Origin: Rhodopseudomonas sp. AAP120
GTDB taxonomy: Bacteria; Pseudomonadota; Alphaproteobacteria; Rhizobiales; Xanthobacteraceae
Direction: 5' to 3'
DNA length: 64,000 nt
Assembly: GCF_001295845.1 (NCBI RefSeq)
Contig: NZ_LJIC01000027.1
Coordinates: 27,384-91,383 of the forward strand
The position numbers and the translations under genes are program-made. Position 1 is the first letter of the stretch. Each line of letters starts with the position of its first letter. Below, piece by piece: positions 8,328-16,442 of this stretch. A model generated the notes under the pieces. It made no database searches and had not been told where the DNA came from. It worked only from the letters and a program-made list of their open reading frames with translations.

Positions 8328-9932
8328 ATGTCCCTGCATTCCACGATCGATCCCGGCTCGGCCGATTTTGCGCGCAACAGCGACACCATGCGCGCGCTGG
8401 TGGCCGAACTGAAGGACAAGCTCGCTGCCGTCGCCGGCGGCGGTGGCGAGGCGGCCCGCGCCAAGCACACCGCGCGCGGCAAGCTGCTCGCGCGCGACCG
8501 CGTCGACCTGCTGCTCGATCCCGGCACCGCGTTTCTCGAATTGTCGCCCCTCGCGGCCAACGGGCTCTATGGCGGCGACGTGCATTCGGCCTCGATCGTC
8601 ACCGGTGTCGGCCGCGTCGCCGGTCGGGATTGCATGATCGTCGCCAACGACGCCACCGTGAAGGGCGGCACCTATTATCCGCTGACGGTGAAGAAGCATC
8701 TGCGCGCGCAGGACATCGCGCGGCAGAACAATCTGCCGTGCATCTACATGGTCGATTCCGGCGGCGCCTTCCTGCCGCAGCAGGACGAGGTGTTTCCGGA
8801 CGAACGGCATTTCGGCCGGATCTTCTTCAACCAGGCCAACATGTCGGCGCAGGGCATCCCGCAGATCGCGGTGGTGATGGGCTCGTGCACCGCCGGGGGC
8901 GCCTATGTGCCGGCGATGTCGGACGAGAGCATCATCGTGCGCAATCAGGGCACCATCTTCCTCGGCGGCCCGCCGCTGGTGAAGGCCGCGACTGGCGAGG
9001 TGGTGTCGGCGGAAGAACTCGGCGGCGCCGACGTGCATTCGCGGCAGTCCGGCGTGACCGATCACTACGCGCAGAACGACGCCCACGCGATCGGCATCGC
9101 GCGAAAAATCGTCGGCACGCTGAAGCCGCCGCAGCGGCCGGTGCTCAACATGCGTGAGCCGCGCGAGCCGCTGTATCCGGCCGAGCAGCTCTACGGCATT
9201 GTGCCGGCCGAGAGCCGCAAGCCGTTCGACGTGCGCGATATCATCGCACGGGTTGTCGACGGCTCGGAGTTCGACGAGTTCAAGAAACTGTACGGCACCA
9301 CTTTGGTTTGCGGCTTCGCCCATATCTGGGGCTTCCCGGTCGGCATCATCGCCAACAACGGCATCCTGTTTAGCGAAAGCTCGCTGAAGGGCGCGCATTT
9401 CATCGAGCTGTGCTGCCAGCGCGGCATTCCGCTGGTGTTCTTGCAGAACATCACCGGCTTCATGGTCGGCAAGAAGTACGAGGCCGGCGGCATCGCCCGC
9501 GACGGTGCCAAGCTGGTCACCGCGGTCGCGACCGCCAATGTGCCGAAATTCACCGTGGTAATCGGCGGCTCCTACGGCGCCGGCAATTACGGCATGTGCG
9601 GCAGGGCGTACTCGCCGCGCTTCCTGTGGATGTGGCCGAACGCCCGCATTTCGGTCATGGGCGGCGAGCAGGCCGCGATGGTGCTGAGCCAGCTTCGTCG
9701 CGACAACATCGAGGCGAAGGGCGGCTCGTGGAGCACGGAGGAGGAGGAGGAATTCCGCTCGCCGATCCGTGCGCAATACGAAACGCAGGGCAGCCCGTAC
9801 TACGCGACAGCGCGGCTGTGGGACGACGGCGTGATCGACCCCGCCGACACGCGGCTGGTGCTCGGCCTTGGACTGTCCGCATCGAGCAATGCGCCGATCG
9901 AGCCGACGAAGTTCGGCCTGTTCCGGATGTGA
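8328..9932 (+). CDS. mccB: Methylcrotonyl-CoA carboxylase, carboxyltransferase (beta) subunit
   Basis: A 534-residue acyl-CoA carboxyltransferase. It transfers CO2 from biotin on the alpha subunit to 3-methylcrotonyl-CoA in leucine and isovalerate degradation. Visible features are the N-terminal [23 protein letters not shown], the oxyanion-forming [16 protein letters not shown] and, in the C-terminal half, [20 protein letters not shown] and [20 protein letters not shown], which favour methylcrotonyl-CoA over propionyl-CoA as substrate. The ATG at 8328 is chosen over 8280 because the family begins near this point. The alpha-subunit gene follows after 13 bases, so the two are cotranscribed. Confidence 0.94.
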   Translation: MSLHSTIDPGSADFARNSDTMRALVAELKDKLAAVAGGGGEAARAKHTARGKLLARDRVDLLLDPGTAFLELSPLAANGLYGGDVHSASIVTGVGRVAGRDCMIVANDATVKGGTYYPLTVKKHLRAQDIARQNNLPCIYMVDSGGAFLPQQDEVFPDERHFGRIFFNQANMSAQGIPQIAVVMGSCTAGGAYVPAMSDESIIVRNQGTIFLGGPPLVKAATGEVVSAEELGGADVHSRQSGVTDHYAQNDAHAIGIARKIVGTLKPPQRPVLNMREPREPLYPAEQLYGIVPAESRKPFDVRDIIARVVDGSEFDEFKKLYGTTLVCGFAHIWGFPVGIIANNGILFSESSLKGAHFIELCCQRGIPLVFLQNITGFMVGKKYEAGGIARDGAKLVTAVATANVPKFTVVIGGSYGAGNYGMCGRAYSPRFLWMWPNARISVMGGEQAAMVLSQLRRDNIEAKGGSWSTEEEEEFRSPIRAQYETQGSPYYATARLWDDGVIDPADTRLVLGLGLSASSNAPIEPTKFGLFRM

Positions 9933-9945
9933 TGAGCAGGACCTG

Positions 9946-11964
9946 ATGATGACCAAACCAGCCCTGTATCGCCGCTTCCGCACGCTCTTGATCGCCAACC
10001 GCGGCGAGATCGCCTGCCGCGTCATCCGCACCGCCCGCGCCATGGGCCTGCGCACCGTCGCGGTGTATTCCGAAGCCGACGGCGGCGCGCAGCATGTCAG
10101 CGAGGCCGACGACGCCGTGCTGCTCGGCGCGGCGAAGGCGGCCGACAGTTACTTGAACATCGCGCGGATCATCGAGGCGGCGAAGCAAACCGGCGCCGAG
10201 GCGGTGCATCCGGGCTACGGCTTCCTGTCGGAGAGCGCCGAGTTCGCCCAGGCTTGCGCCGACGCCGGGCTGGTGTTCGTCGGCCCGACGCCGGACATGA
10301 TCACCGCGATGGGCTCGAAATCGGGCTCCAAGGCGCTGATGGAGAAGGCCGGCGTGCCGCTGGTGCCGGGCTATCACGGCGCCGCGCAGGACGATGCGAC
10401 GCTGGCAGGGGCCGCCGACAAGATCGGCTTCCCGGTGCTGGTCAAGGCTTCGGCCGGCGGCGGCGGCCGCGGCATGCGGGTGGTGCGCAAGGCGGAGGAG
10501 TTGTCAGACGCGATCGCCAGCGCCAAGCGCGAGGCCAAGGCGGCGTTCGGCGACGATACGCTGCTGATCGAGAAATACGTCGACAATCCCCGTCACATCG
10601 AGGTGCAGATCGTCGGCGACAGCCACGGCAATCTGGTGTCGCTGTTCGAGCGCGAATGCACGCTGCAGCGCCGCCACCAGAAGGTGATCGAAGAGGCGCC
10701 GTCGCCGACGCTCGACGCCGCCGGGCGCGAGAAGGTCTGCGAAGCAGCGCGACGTGCGGCCGGCGCAGTGAACTACGTCGGCGCCGGCACCATCGAGTTC
10801 GTCTCGGACGGCAAGGACGTGTTCTTCATCGAGATGAACACCCGCCTGCAGGTCGAGCATCCGGTCACCGAATTGATCTCGGGCGTCGATCTGGTCGAAT
10901 GGCAGCTGCGCGTCGCGTTCGGCGAGGAGCTGCCGCTCAGGCAGGATCAGCTGAAGCTCAACGGCCACGCTATCGAGGCGCGGGTTTATGCCGAGATCCC
11001 GGCCAAGAACTTCATGCCGTCGGTCGGCAGGATCACGACGTGGCGCACACCCGCCGAGGTCGATGGTCTGCGCATCGATGCCGGCTATCGCAGCGGTGAC
11101 AGCGTGTCGCCGTACTACGACGCGATGCTTGCCAAGGTGATTGCTTGGGCGCCGACCCGCGCCGCTGCGATCGATCGGCTCGACCGCGGCCTCAACGAGA
11201 CCGACGTCCGCGGCGTCACCACCAACATCCCGTTTTTGTCGGCGTTGGTGACGCATCCGGACGTGCGCGCCAACGCCATCGACACCGGCTTCATCGAGCG
11301 GCATCTGGCGACGCTGACGGCGACCGCGGAATCGCTCGGCGATCTCGAACTCGCCGCTGCAGTGGCGGCGATCCTGCGCAGCGAGGATGAAGCTGCAAAG
11401 GCCGACGCAGCGTCGCCGTGGCGCGCGTCGGGCTGGATGCCGGTCGGCCGGCGCAAGCGCAGCTTCCTGTTCCGGCGCGGGCAGGGCCATGAGCACACAG
11501 ATCATCAGGTGCTGCTCAGCTATGGCGGTGGCGGCTCGACGCTGACGATCGATGGTCGCGAGCTTGCGTTCGGATCGTCGGCGAACGGCGACGGCATCGA
11601 TCTGCTGCTGGACGGCGTGCGTTCGCGCATTGCGGCGGTGGTGGATGGACACGAACTCTATGTCCGCACGCGCAACGGCCGCTTCGACCTGCATCTGGTC
11701 GATCCGTTCTGTGGCGAGAGCGAGGAGGCGGTCGGCGAAGACAAAATCGTCGCGCCGCTGCCCGGCACGGTTGTCGCGCTGCTTGCCGAGGAAGGCGCGA
11801 AGCTCGAAAAGGGCGCGGCGATCCTCACGCTCGAAGTGATGAAGATGGAGCAGACCCTGCGTGCGCCGTTCGCCGGCACACTCAAGGCGCTGAAATGCAA
11901 GGTCGGCGACATCGTCGCCGAGGGCGCGGAGCTCGCCGAGCTCGAGGCCGACGCCGAGTCGTAA
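9946..11964 (+). CDS. mccA: Methylcrotonyl-CoA carboxylase, biotin-carrying (alpha) subunit
   Basis: A 672-residue biotin-dependent carboxylase subunit. The biotin carboxylase domain occupies about residues 10-455 (LLIANRGEIACRVIRTA, the ATP-grasp loop GGGGRGMRVV, FIEMNTRLQVEHPVTE). A linker domain follows, and the biotin carrier domain ends the protein with EVMKMEQT; the lysine to be biotinylated is K633. It carboxylates biotin with bicarbonate and ATP and works with the preceding mccB product. Two adjacent ATGs (9946, 9949) are possible starts. The downstream hmgL gene is separated only by a palindromic repeat. Confidence 0.95.
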   Translation: MMTKPALYRRFRTLLIANRGEIACRVIRTARAMGLRTVAVYSEADGGAQHVSEADDAVLLGAAKAADSYLNIARIIEAAKQTGAEAVHPGYGFLSESAEFAQACADAGLVFVGPTPDMITAMGSKSGSKALMEKAGVPLVPGYHGAAQDDATLAGAADKIGFPVLVKASAGGGGRGMRVVRKAEELSDAIASAKREAKAAFGDDTLLIEKYVDNPRHIEVQIVGDSHGNLVSLFERECTLQRRHQKVIEEAPSPTLDAAGREKVCEAARRAAGAVNYVGAGTIEFVSDGKDVFFIEMNTRLQVEHPVTELISGVDLVEWQLRVAFGEELPLRQDQLKLNGHAIEARVYAEIPAKNFMPSVGRITTWRTPAEVDGLRIDAGYRSGDSVSPYYDAMLAKVIAWAPTRAAAIDRLDRGLNETDVRGVTTNIPFLSALVTHPDVRANAIDTGFIERHLATLTATAESLGDLELAAAVAAILRSEDEAAKADAASPWRASGWMPVGRRKRSFLFRRGQGHEHTDHQVLLSYGGGGSTLTIDGRELAFGSSANGDGIDLLLDGVRSRIAAVVDGHELYVRTRNGRFDLHLVDPFCGESEEAVGEDKIVAPLPGTVVALLAEEGAKLEKGAAILTLEVMKMEQTLRAPFAGTLKALKCKVGDIVAEGAELAELEADAES

Positions 11965-11970
11965 TTCTGC

Positions 11971-12059
11971 GTCATGGCCGGGCTCGTCCCGGTCATCCAC
12001 GTCTTCGGGCGTCGATCCGCTGTAAGGCGTGGATGCCCGGCACAAGGCCGGGCATGACG
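11971..12059. repeat. Palindromic intergenic repeat, family A (copy 2)
   Basis: GTCATGGCCGGGCTCGTCC at the left and GGCCGGGCATGACG at the right form a long inverted repeat around a central GTGGATGCCCGG segment. It is the same family as 5355-5439. It fills the gap between mccA and the HMG-CoA lyase gene and could form a hairpin in their shared transcript. Confidence 0.8.
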
Positions 12060-12079
12060 ATGTACTTGTGGGAGTAGTC

Positions 12080-12985
12080 ATGACCGACACCATCCGCATC
12101 GTCGAAGTCGGCCCGCGCGACGGGTTGCAGAACGAGAAGACGCCGGTCAGCGTGGCGGATCGTGTCGCCTTTGTTGAACGGCTGGTTGCGGCGGGGCTGT
12201 CCACTGTCGAGGTCGGCGCCTTCGTGTCGCCGAAGGCAGTGCCGCAGATGCAAGGCTCCGACGAGGTGCTGCGCGCGTCGCTGAAGCTTCCCGGCGAGTT
12301 TCACGTGCTGGTGCCGAACGAGAAGGGCTACGAGGCCGCGCGCGCCGCCGGTGCGCAGGTGATCGCGGTGTTCGCCTCGGCGTCCGAAGGTTTCTCTCGT
12401 GCCAACATCAATTGCAGCGTCGCGGAATCAATCGAGCGCTTCAAGCCGGTGATCGCCCGCGCCAAGGCGGACGGCGTCAAGGTGCGCGGCTACGTGTCCT
12501 GCGTGCTTGGCTGCCCGTTCGATGGCGACGTCCCGGTGCAGGCGGTGGTCGATGTCACGACGACGTTGCGCGATCTCGGCTGCTACGAGGTCTCGCTCGG
12601 CGATACCATCGGGGTCGGCACGCCGAAGAAAGTGCGCGAATTGCTGCACGCCTGCGCCGACGCGGTGCCGATGGCGTCGTTGGCGATGCATTTCCACGAC
12701 ACCTACGGCCAGGCGCTCGCCAATCTCTACGCCGGCCTGGAAGAAGGCGCCCACGTCATCGACAGCGCCGCCGGCGGCCTCGGCGGCTGCCCGTATGCAC
12801 CGGGCGCCACCGGCAACGTCGCGACCGAGGACGTGGTGTACATGCTGGAAGGCATGGGGGTGTCGATGGGGGTCGATATGGACAAGCTGATCGCAGCAAC
12901 TAACGGCATTGCGTCACTACTTGGACGACCGCCGGTCAGCCGCGTGGTGAATGCGCTGAACGCGAAGAAGAAGCGGGCGAGTTAG
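12080..12985 (+). CDS. Hydroxymethylglutaryl-CoA lyase
   Basis: A 301-residue TIM-barrel lyase that cleaves HMG-CoA into acetoacetate and acetyl-CoA, the last step of leucine catabolism. It begins IRIVEVGPRDGLQNEK, with metal-ligand and catalytic residues (RDGLQ), and has SVAES, the SLGDTIGVGTP motif, MHFHDTYGQALAN with two His ligands, and the loop GGLGGCPYAPGATGNVATED carrying the catalytic Cys (C237). The ATG at 12080 follows GGGAG and fits the family length. It lies directly after mccBA, completing a 3-methylcrotonyl-CoA to acetoacetate block with only the hydratase missing nearby. Confidence 0.95.
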   Translation: MTDTIRIVEVGPRDGLQNEKTPVSVADRVAFVERLVAAGLSTVEVGAFVSPKAVPQMQGSDEVLRASLKLPGEFHVLVPNEKGYEAARAAGAQVIAVFASASEGFSRANINCSVAESIERFKPVIARAKADGVKVRGYVSCVLGCPFDGDVPVQAVVDVTTTLRDLGCYEVSLGDTIGVGTPKKVRELLHACADAVPMASLAMHFHDTYGQALANLYAGLEEGAHVIDSAAGGLGGCPYAPGATGNVATEDVVYMLEGMGVSMGVDMDKLIAATNGIASLLGRPPVSRVVNALNAKKKRAS

Positions 12986-12996
12986 TTCGGCGCTTG

Positions 12997-13023
12997 TAGG
13001 GTGGGCGAAGCGTGCTTACCCTA
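12997..13023. repeat. Short palindromic repeat (TAGGGTGGGC type)
   Basis: GTAGGGT and ACCCTAC form an inverted repeat around GGGCGAAGCGTGCTT. The motif matches another small repeat type common in related genomes; it directly abuts the family C element. Confidence 0.5.
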
Positions 13024-13030
13024 CAATCTC

Positions 13031-13158
13031 CGTGTCCCGCACGCGGTGCAGCGCGTAGCGCTGCTCCGCAGATGCGGGACCCCGGTTAGCGCTAGCGAAG
13101 GAACCGGGGCCCCGGATCTGCGCGGCGGCACTGCGTGCCGCAGCTTGTCCGGGGCACG
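13031..13158. repeat. Palindromic intergenic repeat, family C (copy 1)
   Basis: The sequence GTGTCCCGCACGCGGTGCAG...CTGCTCCGCAGATGCGGGACCCCGGTT, with a complementary right part (CCCCGGATCTGCG...CAGCTTGTCCGGGGCACG), recurs at 31664-31800. It lies between the convergent hmgL and TRAP genes and could also end their transcripts. Confidence 0.8.
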
Positions 13159-13186
13159 ATGTGCGGCAGCTTGTCTGGGCACACCT

Positions 13187-14545
13187 TCATCTCACACTCT
13201 CCGGCCCCATCACCAGATCCGGCAACCCGGTCGAAATCCCCGGGAAGAAGCATAGCAGCAGCACCGCCAGCATCATCAGCAGCACGAAGGGCAGGGTGCC
13301 CCAGATCACGTCGCTGAGCGGGATGTCGGGGGCGACGTTGCGGATGACGAAGATGTTGAGGCCGACCGGTGGATGGATCAGGCCCATCTCCATCACGACG
13401 GTCATCACAACGCCGAACCAGATGATGTCGAATTCGGCGGCGCGCAGCGGCGGCAGGATGATCGGCGCGGTCATCAGGATGATCGAGACCGGCGGCAGGA
13501 AGAAGCCGAGCATCACCACCAGCAGCAGGATCGCGGCCAAGAGTTCCCATCGCGGCAGGTTCATCGCCACGATGGCTTCGGCGGCGGATTGCGAGATGTG
13601 CAGATAGCTCATCACGTAGGAGTACAACAGCGACATGCCGATGATCATCATCAGCATGGTCGACTCGCGCACCGTCGAGGTCATGATCGGGGCGAGGTCG
13701 CTCGGCCGCCACACGCCGTAGATCAGCGCGATCAGCAGCAGCGCCAGCAGGCCGCCGAGACCGGCGGTTTCCGACGGCGTGGCGTAGCCGCCATACAGCG
13801 CGATCATCACGCCGGTGAGCAGGATGATGAACGGCAGCACCCGCGGCAGCGCGCCGAAGCGCTGCGCCATGGTGAACTTCTCGTCGGTGAGGATGGGCGA
13901 GTTGGTCCCGCTCTGCTCGTAGGCGCGCTTGGCTGTCGCGTATTCCTTGCGGAAGCGGATCACCGCATAGATGCCGAACAGCGTCACCAGCAACAGGCCG
14001 GGGCCGATGCCGGCGAGGAACAGCCGGCCGAGCGATTTCTCCGCCGCCACCGCGAACAGGATCATGGTGATCGACGGCGGCAGCAGGATGCCGAGCGTGC
14101 CGCCGGCTGCGATGATGCCGGCCGCGAAGCCGCCGGAGTAACCGCGCTTGCGCATCTCCGGAATGCCGGCCGATCCGATCGCCGAACAGGTCGCGGGCGA
14201 CGAGCCGGCCATCGCGGCGAACAGCGCGCAGGCGAACACGTTGGCGACGCCGAGGCCGCCGGGCACCTTGTGCAGCCAGGCGTGCAAAGCGGAGTACAGA
14301 TCCTGGCCGGCGCGGGACTTGCCGATCGCCGCGCCCTTGAGGATGAACAGCGGGATCGACAGCAATGTGATCGACGCCATCTCCTCGTAGACGTTCTGCG
14401 TCACCGTATCGAGCGACGCCGACGGCATGAAGATCGCCATGAACACCAGCGCGACGGCGCCGAGCGCGAACGCGATCGGCATGCCGGAGAACATCGCGAC
14501 CAGAGTCGCGATGCCGTAGCTGATCCCAATGCCGAGAACTGTCAC
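13187..14545 (-). CDS. dctM: TRAP transporter large membrane subunit (DctM type)
   Basis: A 452-residue, roughly 12-helix membrane protein of the TRAP DctM family, the ion-coupled channel part. Family motifs include SGMPIAFALGAVALVF, IPLFILKGAAIG, GSSPATCSAIGSAGIPEMRKRGY, GTLGILLPPSITMILFA and GLIHPPVGLNIFVIRNVAPD. It starts with GTG whose last bases overlap the TGA stop of dctQ (GTGA), evidence for translational coupling. The frame is open far upstream in the antisense shadow of dctQ, which is ignored. The substrate is not readable from the membrane subunit. Confidence 0.93.
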   Translation of the reverse strand: MTVLGIGISYGIATLVAMFSGMPIAFALGAVALVFMAIFMPSASLDTVTQNVYEEMASITLLSIPLFILKGAAIGKSRAGQDLYSALHAWLHKVPGGLGVANVFACALFAAMAGSSPATCSAIGSAGIPEMRKRGYSGGFAAGIIAAGGTLGILLPPSITMILFAVAAEKSLGRLFLAGIGPGLLLVTLFGIYAVIRFRKEYATAKRAYEQSGTNSPILTDEKFTMAQRFGALPRVLPFIILLTGVMIALYGGYATPSETAGLGGLLALLLIALIYGVWRPSDLAPIMTSTVRESTMLMMIIGMSLLYSYVMSYLHISQSAAEAIVAMNLPRWELLAAILLLVVMLGFFLPPVSIILMTAPIILPPLRAAEFDIIWFGVVMTVVMEMGLIHPPVGLNIFVIRNVAPDIPLSDVIWGTLPFVLLMMLAVLLLCFFPGISTGLPDLVMGPESVR

Positions 14546-15093
14546 GAGCGAATCCAATGCTTGAGCGCTTGGGCGATCTGCAGCGCAATCTGCACGCACA
14601 GCAGCGTCATGCCGGCCGCCATCAACCCGTAAGGGATGGCGAGCGGCGGTGACCAGATCGAGTTCGACACCTGACCGTCGACGTAAGCCTCGTGCGTCAG
14701 CGTCCAGGACTTCCAGGCGAAGAACGCGCAGAACGCTAGGCTGGCGATGTCGACCAGCAGCAGCCGGATGCGATTGACGAGCGGCGACAGCAGCCCGGTG
14801 AACGCCTCGATGCCGATATGGCCGCGCTGGCTCTGCACGAACGCGGCGGTGAGGAAGGTGGCGCCGACCAGCAGGAACACCGCGGCTTCGTCCTGCCAGT
14901 AGGTGGCGCTGTGGAACAGGCTGCGCACCACGACGCTGTAACTGAGGATGCCGCAGGCGGCGATCAGCGCCAGCGCGGCGGCCAGCAGGATGGCGCGGTT
15001 GACCCACGCCAGCGCGTGGCCGAGCACGCCGCCCGTCTCACGATGGGCGGCGCTGGTCGGGTCGGCCTGACCCGCGGCAGGACCATGCATCAT
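14542..15093 (-). CDS. dctQ: TRAP transporter small membrane subunit (DctQ type)
   Basis: A 183-residue four-helix membrane protein with the DctQ pattern: first helix ILLAAALALIAACGILSYSVVVR, the YWQDEAAVFLLVGATFLTAAF segment and RGHIGIEAFTGLL. It bridges the periplasmic receptor and the DctM channel. Its ATG overlaps the stop of dctP (ATGA), and its own stop overlaps the dctM start, so the three genes form a tightly coupled operon. Confidence 0.9.
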   Translation of the reverse strand: MMHGPAAGQADPTSAAHRETGGVLGHALAWVNRAILLAAALALIAACGILSYSVVVRSLFHSATYWQDEAAVFLLVGATFLTAAFVQSQRGHIGIEAFTGLLSPLVNRIRLLLVDIASLAFCAFFAWKSWTLTHEAYVDGQVSNSIWSPPLAIPYGLMAAGMTLLCVQIALQIAQALKHWIRS

Positions 15094-16112
15094 GCGGCGT
15101 CGGTGGCGAGCTTGAGCAGGTTGGCGCAGTTCGCGCTCTTCTTGGCGTAGTCCGGCCACGCGGTGTCGCGGGCGATCGCGCGCCATTTCTCGACCGTGGC
15201 GATGTCGAGTTTCTGCACCTTGGCGCCGGCCTTCTCGTAGACCTTGGCGACCTCGATATCGTCGTCCTGCGCGCCCTTGCGGCCGAATGCTTCGAGCTCG
15301 GTACCGACGCTGAGGATGATGTCCTGGTGGGTCTTCGGCAGCTTGTCGAAGATCGCCTTCGACATCATCAGCGGCTCGAGCATGAACCAGTAGGACGCGT
15401 CGGCGCCCGACGTCAGATGCTTGGCGACTTCTTCGAGCCGGAACGAGATCAGGCTGGTCGAGGAAGTGATGCCGGCATCGCAGGCGCCGGTCTGCATCGC
15501 CGCGTAGATCTCGTTCGACGGCACCGACAGCACCGCGGCGCCGGCCTGCTGCAGCACCATGTCCATCTCGCGCGAGCCGCCGCGCACCTTCAGCCCCTTG
15601 GCGTCTTCCGGCGCCAGCATCGGCTTGTTGCGGCTGGCGACGCCGCCGGCCTGCCAGACCCAGGTGATCAGCATGATGCCCTTGTCGGCGAGGAAGTCGG
15701 TCAGCGCCTTGCCGATCGGCTTGGTCTTCCAGGCGAGGCCCTGATCGTAGGTTTCGACCAGGCCAGGCATCAGGCCGATATTGGTCTCCGGTACTTCACC
15801 GCCCGCATAGGGCATCGGATACAGCGACAGATCCAGCGCGCCTTTGCGCATCGCGGAGAACTGCGCGTTGGTCTTGATCAGCGACGAGCCGGGATAGACT
15901 TCGCCGACGAGATCGCCGCCGGAGCGCTTGCTGATCTCGGCGGCGAACATCCGGCACAGCCGGTCGCGGAAGTCGCCTTTGTCGATGGTGCCGCCGGGGA
16001 ACTGATGCGAGATCTTCAGCGTCGTGGCGGCATGGGCGGTTCCGGTTCCGAGCCGCAGAATCGCGGGCGCGGCCAGCATGGTCGCGACGACATGGCGACG
16101 TGAGATCATCAT
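15090..16112 (-). CDS. dctP: TRAP transporter periplasmic solute-binding protein (DctP type)
   Basis: A 340-residue receptor with an export signal beginning MMISRRHVVATML and ending GTAHA; the double arginine suggests possible Tat export. The mature part has LKISHQFP, the KTNAQFSAMRKGALDLSLYP segment and KGLKVRGGSREMDMVLQQAGA, where the arginine of KVRGG corresponds to the carboxylate-binding Arg of DctP proteins, so the ligand is probably an organic acid. Position beside the leucine/isovalerate genes hints at a branched-chain or related carboxylate, but the genes are convergent and this is only inference. Confidence 0.92.
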   Translation of the reverse strand: MMISRRHVVATMLAAPAILRLGTGTAHAATTLKISHQFPGGTIDKGDFRDRLCRMFAAEISKRSGGDLVGEVYPGSSLIKTNAQFSAMRKGALDLSLYPMPYAGGEVPETNIGLMPGLVETYDQGLAWKTKPIGKALTDFLADKGIMLITWVWQAGGVASRNKPMLAPEDAKGLKVRGGSREMDMVLQQAGAAVLSVPSNEIYAAMQTGACDAGITSSTSLISFRLEEVAKHLTSGADASYWFMLEPLMMSKAIFDKLPKTHQDIILSVGTELEAFGRKGAQDDDIEVAKVYEKAGAKVQKLDIATVEKWRAIARDTAWPDYAKKSANCANLLKLATDAA

Positions 16113-16442
16113 TTCACTCCCGGGAATTTGTTTGTTGGTTGTGATGGCTACCGCTTGCGTCGGCGGGTGGTCAAGCCGGCGCGTGATCAGCAGGCCGATT
16201 TGCGGCGACTATTCTGCGACGCAGTGCAACGCAGCTTGAGATGCTGCGCCGCACGCTTGGTGATTACTTGAGCGCGGCACCTGGCGAGACATGAAAGGTA
16301 CGGTCTCGCGCCGAGAGCTTCACGAACGCCGCCGGCAGCGTCAGCGAGCGATCGGGTTCCCTCGGAGCTCACTCCCTAGGCGATAGTATTTGCGGGACGA
16401 ATCGTGTTCGTCGGTAGATGGGTGCGGTTTAGGGGACTGTGG
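16113..16442. other. Divergent intergenic region between dctP and the multi-barrel protein
   Basis: About 330 bases with no supported gene or hairpin terminator. It must contain promoters for the TRAP operon and the large outer-membrane protein, but no confident -35/-10 pair or operator could be read. Confidence 0.4.

Noticed and set aside
8160..10055. 631-codon antisense frame opposite mccB
   Set aside because: Same composition effect; mccB on the plus strand has clear carboxyltransferase motifs.
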